A DNA stretch of 64,000 nt from Pseudovirgaria hyperparasitica (taxonomy: Eukaryota; Ascomycota; Dothideomycetes; Acrospermales; Acrospermaceae): the NCBI RefSeq assembly GCF_010093815.1, contig NW_022985551.1, positions 1,289,311 through 1,353,310 on the forward strand, read 5' to 3'. The notes beneath the pieces are model-generated. The model saw only the letters and a list, made by a program, of their open reading frames with translations, searched no databases and had not been told where the DNA came from. Position 1 is the first letter of the stretch; each line of letters opens with the position of its first letter. Below are positions 43,362 through 53,622 of this stretch, piece by piece. The position numbers were made by a program, and so were the translations under genes.

Positions 43362-43944
43362 AGAAGGCGGTGCGATAGAAAGATATCATCTTGAAAAGGA
43401 TTGGGAACAGACGTTACGGTAATGATCAACCATATCTCAAACAAAATAATTGGATCCATGGCTCTCTGATGGTCATATCGTGATGGTTGTGAGCCGTCTG
43501 AAGTAACAATGCAATGTAGAGAATATAATGACAAACAGTGCGTGAGTATCGATATTGCACTTTAAGAGCTAGTCCAATAGCATTGTGCAGATACGGAACT
43601 TGTACAACAATATGGCAGTCTTGCTTTGTTACTCCGTCGCAGGGGAGATGCATGACTACTAATGGTTGTTGTAGCGTGTTGTATAGGATCTTAAGCATTG
43701 ATCCATGAGATATCTACGAGATACAGATGTCGGAGTGTTATGATGCTCATGAGCTTTGAGCTATATCGAAAGTCCGGTAAGTGGAAGCTGCGAACTGGGG
43801 GCATCTACATAGAGTATGAGGGTGATGGTGACTGGCGAACGTGTGTTCTTGCCCCCAAACATATTCCTCTGTCGACGACTCCCTCAACGATATTGCAAGT
43901 ATTCATTTGAGTCTGAGGATGATGTCCCGGTGCCATCAGATGGC
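43362..43944. other. Intergenic region before the Ser/Pro-rich gene
   Basis: 583 bp; no gene seen. An in-frame ATG at 43816 would extend the next protein by 43 residues, but these look like translated leader. Confidence 0.4.
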
Positions 43945-45988
43945 ATGATCGCCATGGAGGCCGACACCAGTCCATCGAAGAAGAGGTTCGACGCAATCAG
44001 AGCCAAGTGGGAGAAGGTCGCAACACCGAAGCAAGAAAACCTCCAGTCGAACAAAGGAACAACAGCGCACATGTTCAACATGAAACGTCTGCCGCAGTCT
44101 TTGTCCGAGCCCAATCTCCCCAAACAACAACAACAGCAACAACAACAAGATACGGAGCCACTACAGAGCCGAATAAAGCGTTTCACCTCCATTGCTAACT
44201 TAACCACGCCTCTGTCCGCCATCACTTCACGCGCCCGTCGACGCGACCCACAGCTTCTTCTCCCTCCATCCTCCCAATCGTCGAACCCCAATCAGTGTGC
44301 CTCTTCGACCGCGATCGTGATCCGCCAGTCGCCCGTCAAAGCAAAGATCCACGATGCCGAAGCCATGATTTCTTCACCCAAAAAGCACCAGAATACGCTG
44401 CCGAGGAGTGCTACGACGAGCAACCTCCCCGTGCTTGCAAGATCGCGTCCTGTCTCAGGCACGTCCTTGAGCTCTTCGCTCCGCTCAGCCAACGCACCTC
44501 TCCCACAAAGCAGGATTCCAACACCAGGCCAAAATGCAATCGACCAGCGCAGTGCCAAGTTGGCCGCAGCTGGCAAAGCTCTCGCCAGTATTGCCAATCC
44601 CCCAGACTTGACCCGATCTCTGACACAGCCCATGTTCCCATCCATGGCGATGCCTTCTCGTTTCATAACTCCGAGACCTGAGAGCTCGCGAAGGGAACAG
44701 CCATCTGGCACGTCATTGAGAGGAGGTGGCGGTAGCATGAGACGAACCTCCTCGTACCTCAAGAGAGACAAGGTGGATACGCTTGGTCAGATCAAGGAAT
44801 CGTCAGACATGTCGGGAGGCACCGAAGATGACAAGAAAGACAAAGCAAAAGATAAAGAAAAGCTTAGTAGAAATTCTGAAGAGAAGGACAAGACCATGCA
44901 TGCCAATGGGTCGCGCCACGTCAAATCACCGCCATCAAACGAGCAAACACCGAAAGCAAAGTACCACCTCATCCCGCAGCAGAACGGCAGAGATAAAGGT
45001 AGAAAGCACAACTCTCTTACCGTACCGCAATTGAGAACCCCACGGGCGATTACAATTGATACAAAGAACGACCTAGCATTGGTCCCCGTGACGGCCAAGA
45101 AGCTGCAAGTACCTTCTGGCATGATGAGGCATGCTTCGGTCCATGATATGATAGCCCAACCTACCCTTACCAATGTTTCCAAGCCCGAACTACCACGCAG
45201 CCATACTTTTAGCGGTATCAATAATTTCTTCAAGAGCTCCCGCGACAGTATAGGAAGCATGGCGAGCATTACTGCGCGACGGCGTTCCGACTCGAGACCC
45301 AGAAACTGTCTTGCTGGAGCGGAGGATCTCGACGTGGAAAATATTCCTCGAGAGGTGAGTGGTCTTATTTTTACTTCCGTCTAGACAACCACGAATCCTC
45401 CTATCCCATTCTTACGGCGCGCTTGTTCTTTCACTCTCTCTCTACTAAGCCCTTAACATCTATGCCCTTTTTCCTACTGCTCGTCAAATCTGACCATATT
45501 TCCCATCTCAGGTACATAAATCAGAGGACAACGGATACTGGTGCGGCCGCCTGTGTACCATAGACAATCGTCTCCGCGACGAAGGCACAATGTATTCCCA
45601 CCGCCACGCCGCCCGTGACGACGACGCACGTCTCCGCAAAGCCTTCCGCGAGCTCAAGGGGCTGTGTAAGACCGAAGAAGCAACTTCTAGCCTACGGGTA
45701 TGTACATAATCAGCTACCCAGTTCTCTTCTTTTTATGATTTGAGTTGAGGCCAAAGATTAATCTTGGAAATGCAGCGCTACATGCATCGCTACGCCACCA
45801 CGCAGCAGAACATGACCTGGGTTATGCAGGAGTTGCCCCGGGAACCGAAAAGAACGCCCATCAGGGACGCTGATCGAGGATCTTTCGGTTCGTTTGGCAG
45901 TGTTGGTGGAGGTGGCCGTACGCCGAGTGTAAGGATTGGACTTAGGCATTTGTTCGGTAGGAATGGAAGTAAGGGACAGCCGGCGTAA
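43945..45988 (+). CDS. Uncharacterised Ser/Pro/Lys-rich fungal protein
   Basis: Three exons, 43945-45354, 45512-45697 and 45776-45988, about 602 residues. Exon 1 is low in complexity, rich in Ser/Pro/Lys/Arg, with a poly-Gln run (near residue 66, CAA/CAG repeats at 44127-44150) and phospho-site-like SP/TP motifs; it may contain short linear motifs only. The last two exons hold a compact conserved-looking stretch, VHKSEDNGYWCGRLCTIDNR...SHRHAARDDDARLRKAFREL...RYMHRYATTQQN, probably helical. I do not recognise the family. ATGs at 43816, 43945 and 43954 are all possible; 43945 is a compromise, and 43954 has the better context (GCCATGG). Confidence 0.7.
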
Positions 45989-46413
45989 TGTGCGAGCAGG
46001 AAAGCTTATTGCAGCTACGGGCCGAGTAGTAAGAGTGGTATTGCATGGCGTGGTATGACGGTGGAGATACGGAAGGGAAGACAGATGTATGGCGTACCGG
46101 GGCGGGGGAGTTCAATTGCCAATGTTCTGCATTATTTGGCGAGTCGAATGTGCGCGGCCTTGCGCGAACAAAAAGTATGTGTCAAGAGGATCGATAAGAC
46201 ATTCTACTTTTGTATGTCTGAGGTGGTTGGTTTCAAGATGCTACAAAAGAGCAGCTGGTCGGGGTGTTAGCCAGACAGGAAGCTCACATAACGCCGTGTA
46301 AATGCCCACGTAAAAAACGCCGTCTCTGCACGTCCCATACCCGCGAGTTCTAAACTTTTGTCATCATCTCCATCATTTTCCTGCTCCTTGGCTGTGAACA
46401 TGCCATCTCCACT
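45989..46413. other. Convergent spacer before TFB2
   Basis: 3' flanks of two converging genes. No gene seen. Confidence 0.45.
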
Positions 46414-47924
46414 TCAATCCTTTCCTTTCTTGACAGCAGCAGCTTTATTGGTCATGTACGTCTTCATCTGTTCAATGCGATTCACAAAAAACACCCTCTT
46501 GACATCGTTCTTCCATACCAAGACACCGAGATTTCCGGCGTACGCCACCGCGTCCGCATACTCGTCCTTGCTCCCAAACTCCTTGAGCAAGTATCCATGA
46601 GTGGCCTTCATCCGATCCCCCTCGATTTGCCATAGGCGGATCTGATCAACGACTGTAGGAGGCAGGACTGGATTGCTCTTCGCCATCTGTGGGTGCGCGT
46701 GCGTGGCCAGATAGCTGATGATCTGATCGGACGTGATGCCATACCCGATAGCTCGTTGCACGGATGATTTCGTGAGTTGGCCGGCGACGAGGTTAGGGTA
46801 ACGGGTTTTGAGTTTGGTGAAGAGATTGAGCACGGCGATTTGGAGGACCGAGGAGGTGTAGGCGTAGAGACGGTAGTTGGTTTCGATTATGATGTAGCCT
46901 TTGCCGGCGGCTGGGGCGCTGGTCGGGGTGGAGGATAGGGACGTGTTGGAAAGGGCGGAGCCGTCCGATGTGAGGGTTGTGGCAAGTCGAGTTGGGTAGA
47001 AGACTGGGGAGGAGGGCGACGGCCGGTATACGATGCCGAAGTCGTTGAGATCGTCCAGCATATGTTTTTGAGTGGGCGTCAGGTTCTCTGCAGAGTAGTC
47101 TTGCCCGAGTTCGAGAGAGCCCAGCATGAAGAGAAAAGAAATGATATCGACGTGTTCCATTTGTAGCGATTTAGCGTTGTTCAAATATACGACAAGTAAA
47201 GACCAAATCTGTGCATTGACTTCTTGAAGTAAGAAGGTAAAGCCGACCTGGGTTATTGAGACGCGACTGTTCTTATTTGTTACAAAGTTGCCGGTGCTGA
47301 GAAGAATTTTCGTGCCGGTGCTGATTTCTGCGGCTGAGCGAAGACCTGCGCCGGTGCTGGCGACCATGTAGTAGAGGATTGCTTCCCACTGCTGGCGAGC
47401 ATAATCATCGAGGAATGTTATATCCTTTTTCTCTGTCTCAGGCGTGTTGCACGGTATGCCGAATGACCTGTGGTTTCCGCCGCCTGTTAACGCTTGCCGC
47501 AGCGATTTTGCGAAGATCGGGGAGAGGCGGTAGACAGGTTTGGAGGGGATTTCTTGGTCGATGGACAGGATGTGTAGCCCCTGGAGGAGAGTGACAGCCT
47601 GTTCCTTTTCCCTTTACTTTTTGTCAGTCGTGGCCTGTAGTGGTAGCTGATATCACTTACGCCTTGGCGTCCGGACGTATCCAAGCATCAAGATCTGTAG
47701 CGGCGAGCGGACCTGGCATGTACAGCATAGCGGCGACAATAGTCTTTGCTACAAACAGCGCATTAGCAAGTGATAAGAGCACCATGAAGCCTTTACCAAC
47801 CTAAGTGCGGCAGCAATCGTCGAAAGACAGCTAGGACAGTGCTCGGCAGCTGGTACAATTTCTTGTGGTCGACGCCGGGCAGACTCTCCAGGTAGTCCAG
47901 AGCCTGGGTTGATGACGCCGACAT
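46414..47924 (-). CDS. TFB2: TFIIH core subunit Tfb2 (p52)
   Basis: Three exons, 47924-47801, 47748-47661 and 47611-46414, 469 residues, close to human p52 (462). Recognisable stretches are YLESLPGVDHKKLYQLPSTVLAVFRRLLP, AAMLYMPGPL, LLQGLHIL, ARQQWEAILYYMV, GFTFLLQEVNAQIWSLLVVYL, LGSLELGQDY, FIIETNYRLYAYT-like (IIIETNYRLYAYTSS), TRYPNLVAGQLTKSSVQRAIGYGITSDQIISYLATHAHPQM and the C-terminal DQIRLWQIEGDRMKATHGYLLKEF region that contacts Tfb5. TFIIH opens promoter DNA for RNA polymerase II and works in nucleotide excision repair; p52 anchors and stimulates the XPB/Ssl2 helicase. Confidence 0.92.
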
Positions 47925-48201
47925 CGTGAAAAGATGTAGGGTCGTAACAGGTATATCGTCACCTAAGTATCATTGTAATGTGGATAAGACGCGTACAAGT
48001 AAAATCTGCTACGCGCGATTGTGAAGTGAGGCAGAGGTATTGAAGTCCGAACGTTAGAGAAGGCTGCTCTGATGTCAATGGATCAAGAACTCCACAATGT
48101 CTTGGCACTATCTATGCTAAGCCCTTTAGGGCTGAACCCAGTGTCGACGTTTCGGAACAGGCTGTGATCTTAATTCCTCTCATCTTTACAAAAAGCTAGC
48201 C

Positions 48202-49538
48202 ATGGCATCTCTGAAGTTTGTTCGCTCGGTGGGTGAAATCGATCTAAGCTTTGGAGCACTGAACTAATGAGTCAGGTATGGGAATCGTTCAGGGCGAATT
48301 CCGGACTTGAACCAAGGTACCTCGGTCAAGATCAATATACTTACCTGTTTGTACATATACTCACAAGATGATCATGCAATAGGCTTCTTGATGAGGTATC
48401 TAGGGTATCCTACCAATATGGGTCTGCCAATGTTAATCTCTATCAAAGCTGAAAATAATCTCTGCCGTTCCTGGTTGCGTGAACTTTGAACTTCCGATTC
48501 AGAAGCAACACACCGTATGTATCTATTTCTTCACAGCACTGTAACCAATGGTCATTGGCTAAGTAATATAGAATAGGCTAAACATCCTGCATGGTGGAAC
48601 CATAGCAAGCATGGGTGCGTCTCGTATTATTACGTCTACCACGCCTCTAACACACACACATAGTTGATTTGGGTGGCTCCTTGGCTGTAGCGTCGAAGGG
48701 GCTATTCTCAACTGGCGTATCGACAGACCTGAACGGTGCGTAACAATGGCGACTTGTTCACTCACTAATTGACTTTTCGTTCAAGTTACGTACATCAAGT
48801 CGGGGGGCAAGATCGGAGACACCATCAGAGCGGTGAGATTTCGCATGCACGTATCAATCTGGTCCAATTGCTGATATCTTCACAGGAAGCCACATGTGAC
48901 AAATGTAACAACACTCGGCATTGGAGCCGTCTCTGAAGCTGACTGGTGTTTTTAGTCGGAAAGACTCTAGCATTTACATCGATCCGCTTTACAAACGCAC
49001 AAGACGAGCTGGTCGCTCGTGGAAGCCATACTAAGTAAGCTGCGGTTATACGATCAAATCGAATGTTGCTAATGAACCCAAGGTATATCGCACCAGCTTG
49101 GAAAGACCCAAAAAACATTACAGACGAACTTGCGCCCAAGCCAGAAGAAACACCTGGTCAGTGAACGCCTCACACGAGGCAATTCATACGTCGGAGTGTA
49201 GTACAGTATTGTCCTAAGACTCCACTAATCATGACTTGGTTTATAATTTAGACATCGATAAGCAATGTCGAGTACTTACATACATAACTGGGTATCTAAG
49301 GACCCATGTTCGTCCACTCCTTCTCTTTCGCTCACTACCTATTCCAATGCCCATTCCTTCTGCTTGCCTATACGCAGTCGCCCAACCATGCAATGGTATT
49401 CCTACATTGATGATCAAATTGTGCTTGACCCTCCTTTTGCCCTTGATTTAGGCTCGCAGTATCTTCCAAGAAAGTATTCGCCACACTAACGCCTCCGCCG
49501 CCGATGTCTTGGCTCAGGTGAAACGCAAAAAGATCTAG
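48202..49538 (+). CDS. Hotdog-fold acyl-CoA thioesterase (THEM2/ACOT13 type), intron-dense
   Basis: Twelve short exons, 48202-48228, 48276-48316, 48383-48395, 48449-48514, 48572-48614, 48664-48735, 48786-48832, 48886-48904, 48956-49034, 49083-49156, 49252-49271 and 49452-49538, give 195 residues. The core reads QKQHTNRLNILHGGTIASMVDLGGSLAVASKGLFSTGVSTDLNVTYIKSGGKIGDTIRAEATCDKFGKTLAFTSIRFTN...ARGSHTKYI, with the HGG active-site turn and the conserved Asp of MVDLGG. Family members hydrolyse acyl-CoA thioesters, often at mitochondria. Exons up to 49156 are well supported by homology pattern; the last two, giving DIDKQCRARSIFQESIRHTN...VKRKKI, are tentative because the donor at 49272 is weak. The gene ends only 19 bp from the converging importin gene. 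Confidence 0.8.
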
Positions 49539-49557
49539 TGTTTTTCATGCATTCCTC

Positions 49558-52500
49558 CTAAGATTGAAGCGCTCCGTTACTCGCGGCTTGCTCAGCGGCG
49601 ACAGCAGCAAAAATAGCATCAGCTTGGTGCACTGCACCCTGGAGGACTTGTTGCTCCTCAGGAGACAGGTTCTTCGTCAAAGATTCGTACATCTGTGGCT
49701 CTCTCGATTGCAATTCTATTAGATATTAGCAGGCCGTTGATTATGTCAGGGAAGACAGCATCTGTACCTATGAGAGAACTTTTTAGCATGCTGTATGGCT
49801 CTAGCTTATCGAGCGGTGTCTCGAGCAAGCTCTCCTCCTCCAAGTCATCGTCATCCTCAATGGAAGAAAACTTCTGGGCCTCCTCATTCAAGAAATCCAG
49901 ATAGGCGGTACTTTCATCTTTGACATCGTCGCCTTCGTCTTCGCCTTCCCATTCCTCGACTTCCCACTCCTCGTCATCCTCCTCCTCGTCGTCATCGTAG
50001 CTGCCAGCAAAGTCTTCTCTCTTCGCCTCTTCACGATCTGCTCAGGGGTTAGCATATATGACAAAATCTGTTGCAGGAAAAACTTGCTTTTTAGTGCGGC
50101 AGGGAGGGTTTGAAACAACCGGACGAGGCCCTGTAGCAGTCGCGACCACCCTGGTTGAATTGTGACAGGTACTTCCTCCCCTCTCAATGAGAGGAGCAGT
50201 GTTATCGCAGCAATAGAAAGCTTCTTGTCGTGAACTCGGGTGAAACTGTCCATATTCGCAAACCATTGACTGAAGAATTTGTTGGTCCACTGGTTCGCCT
50301 CAAGGATCTGGAGAGTAAGCCTTGGGTTGTAGTAGACGGCGTTGATGACCATTTCCATGAGATGAACTCGGACGGACTTGACTTTGGGCTCATCGTTGTT
50401 AAGTTTCCCCATAGCAAGGCTGATGAACTCTGGAATGCATGCATCAATACTGCCACGAAGAGAGAGCATGAGGTTCTCGGCGAGCTTGCACCCGCATATT
50501 CGCTCAACACCCCCGACTTTGTCGTCTTTAAAGATAGTCCGGATGATGTCTACAATAGCTTCGAGATATGGGGGATTCTGTCTGAGTGCTTCGTGACCAA
50601 AGCTAACAAAGTTCTCCAGTGCTGGTAGCATATCTTCGAGATAGAGCTCAGCCCCTGCTTTAAAGGTCTTGTGAATGAGCTCAAATGCCTGCCACATTGT
50701 AGGTGAGATGCTCTTTGCTGCGAATGTACAGCTGTCGATTATCTCGAAGACTTCATTGTATAGGTCATAAAGCTTATTTTCGAGCGTGATCGTGATGACA
50801 GGCATTAAGACAACTTCAAGGTGTAGGAGCACGTCTGGCGTACTCTCCAAGGTAAGGATAAGAGTTCCGATGGTCTGAAGCACTCCCAATGCATTGATGC
50901 TCTTATCATCCAGGTACTCACCATTCTCGTCGTCATTGCCTCTTTCGATAACAACCCTAGCGAGACGGAGGTAGGTATCGCGAAGCTGTTCACTTAAAGC
51001 CACAGCGAATGGGGTTAGTTCGTTAGCGAAAACCTCCACAAAGTCTTCCATGACATTCGCTAATGCATCGACATCGACCTCGTTGGCGAGTTTCAAGAGT
51101 TGCTGCATGACCTGGGGAATGTTATGTTGCATAGCCTGCCGAATGAGGTCATGTCTGATAAGAGGCTGAAGTGCCAAGGCAGCCTCGACACGTACAGGAA
51201 GATCCGGGTCCGCCATACATTCAAGTATGTTCTTGTAGATAGTCACGAGATTATTCTCATCCTTGAACTCTAGTTGCTCAAACCTTTCCAGTGTATCGCA
51301 TGCGCGGGCGCGAAGGAAACCATGTTCGCTGTGGAATTCCGGAAACACATGCCTGACGAAGAAGTATTCCATCTGGTCCGCAATAGGACTCTTTTTCCCA
51401 AGAAGAACTGTGGACAAAGATCCAACCATTCTAAGAGCTCCTTCTTTCTGTCTTGGGTTCCTTGCCTCTACTGGTGTTGTCTCCCATTGGTTCATGATGT
51501 TATTCACAAAGCTTAGCACCGTATATGTCTGCTTCCTTCGATTCTTGGTGAGGGTGGTAAGGAAGGTCGTTGCGGCGGCATCGGGTGCGGTCAGTTCCTC
51601 GTAGAAATTTAATCTCCGGTGAAGGTACTCCTGTGGATCAGATTCGAACAATTCAAGGTCCTCGTCCGACTGGCAGAGTACCGGAAACACAAGGTGAGCT
51701 ATCAAAGTTTCCGTGTGTGGCTTCAGAAGAGCCCACATCGCTTTGGGCTTGACACATTCATCCAGAAAAGTCAAAGTAAAAGACAGACATGGTTTGCTCA
51801 GCCAAATGGTTTTAGCAACCCATTTCTCGATCTGCTGTAGATAAACTTTGAAGATCTCCGGGGCAAAAACTGCGCTAAAGTTCTTAGCTACTTCAGCATA
51901 GTCGGCTTCGTTGTTTTTGCCGAGACTTTGCGGGTTGCCGTATCTAGTGGCGTCTGTCAGTCAAGCCCAAAGTAACCGGAGCGGACGTCTTACCTCATAT
52001 ACAGCCTGTTCAAATTAGCGTACGCCCATTTTTTAGATCTCCACCAGTGATTATTTTCTCTGTCTTCAGTATCTTCTGGCATCGCCATCGTCTGCAAGTC
52101 TTTGCCGACAACGTTGATGAAAAGTGTGCACCAGTTGATCATGGTTTGCTGTTCACGTAAGCAAACTGGGAGTTCGTACTGTGCGGGATCAGCATATCTT
52201 CCAAATGTCATTCGTGCGCTCATACTTACGTATATTGCCTGCTTGTAGACTTTGAGAACTGTGTGGAGCATATCGCCGGCCTCGGGCGTAGTCTGGTTCA
52301 AGACACCGTTTCCGATATTCAGGAGTTGAGGGAATGTCATTTCAACAATCTTGTCGAATTCAGCTCTTGCTTCCCCTCCCTTGTAACGGTATATTCGGCA
52401 GAGGGCGAGGAGACATTGAACACCTGCAAAGACCGAATTTTCATCGCCGGCGTTCAGTAGATTGATGGTCAGCTCTAGATAGCTCGGCCATTTCGAGGGA

Positions 52501-52972
52501 AAGTCGGATGCGAGTATTTTTTGAAGCGTAGGCGTAAGCTGAGCGCGGATAGAGGACGGAGAGGCAGCGAGGATGGGCACTAGGCGGTTTCTGAAAACGG
52601 CCTTCTCTTCCTCAGGTATCGGCTTTGCTTGCGTGAATTCTTCATCCGACCAGCCCTTCTGAACGCGATTTTTGGCATATAGGACAGCTACGCGGCCAGT
52701 CAGCGTGCCAATTTTCCCGAAAAGCTGGATGAACTTGTCGGGATCACATACTAGCTAGTCTCACAGCGTGAACTTGCTCGGACTCCAAAATGTTCAAGAG
52801 CGCGTCGGTGAAGCCAGGTTGCTCCTCTGCCTACGCACATTGTGAGTTCAAAGGCAATGGAGTGGAGTACTGGCTACCATACACGTTTAAGATCAAGCTC
52901 TGCTTTCCTTCGCGTATCGATGTCAGCCTCCAGAGTCAACTGGATGCAGGCCCTAAGTGCTGTGACGTCCAT
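49558..52972 (-). CDS. Importin-beta family karyopherin (importin-7/8, Nmd5/Sxm1 type)
   Basis: Seven exons, 52972-52883, 52830-52752, 52687-52230, 52178-51994, 51943-50088, 50037-49768 and 49715-49558, 1031 residues, as expected for Nmd5/Sxm1. The N-terminus has the IBN-type start (LRACIQLTLEADIDTRRKAELDLKRAEEQPGF...VRLATVLYAKNRVQKGW), then HEAT-like repeats, then a strongly acidic stretch near the C-terminus (SYDDDEEEDDEEWEVEEWEG) and a conserved end (LKSSLIELQSREPQMYESLTKNLSPEEQQVLQG). It imports histones, ribosomal proteins or TFIIS-like cargo through nuclear pores (family knowledge). The sixth exon is joined by a GC-AG intron. Confidence 0.9.
50038..50087 (-). other. GC-AG intron in the importin gene
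   Basis: A 50-bp intron with donor GCAAGT (the standard GC-donor consensus) and branch-like GCTAAC 8-13 bases before the CAG acceptor. Removing it gives ALKNREEAKREDFAGSYDDD. No GT donor near it keeps the frame. Confidence 0.8.
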
Positions 52973-53622
52973 CTTGGTACCGTTTGAGGAGCTCTTGAGG
53001 GTTTGCCAGGACTAAACACGTGGGGTCGCCAGGATCGCGAAGCTTGCACAGACGGTGCTACAGGCACACGATCGATGTACAGGGCAGGATGATCTGCAGA
53101 AAGGACTTAAAGTGAAGCAGTTTGTATCTAAGCGAAGGGAAGAGTTTTGGGCATGTATGTACGGAGGGGTGTGGGAATTTTTGTTCGTGATGGTTGGCCG
53201 AGGGGTGGAATGTACTAGTGCTGTGGGCCTCCTTTTAGCTAGGGCCGGCCTGCTTAGATAGCGCGACATGGCCTGCCACCTATCAATCATCATAGCTAGC
53301 TGAGAGTCTGTGTGAGCTGTCAACACTCTCTTCGGTGGAACACATGCACAACGCTGTGAATTGCTCCACCACTCCACTGGCTGGCTACAAGACACACGGT
53401 ATCACCATCCAGACGACGTGTTTCTTCAACAGTCAAGCACAACGGGATCGATCGTATGACGTGCGTTCGCGCTCTGCTGTGATGCGATCGCTGACTGACA
53501 CCGGCGCACTTTGCTTTGTATGTACTATGTACGTACAGAACAGAATGTCATACGACACTCTCAGTATTGCCTCCCTATCAACAACGGCAAGTAAAGCGCC
53601 GCTTGTCGTCAGTCAGGCCAGC
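52973..53622. other. Spacer between importin promoter and SKI2 3' end
   Basis: 650 bp: upstream region of the importin gene and downstream flank of SKI2. No gene seen. Confidence 0.45.

Noticed and set aside
48105-48150. Hairpin AGCCCTTTAGGGCT as a terminator or RNA element
   Set aside because: A short palindrome in the leader of the thioesterase gene; no context to support a function in a eukaryote.
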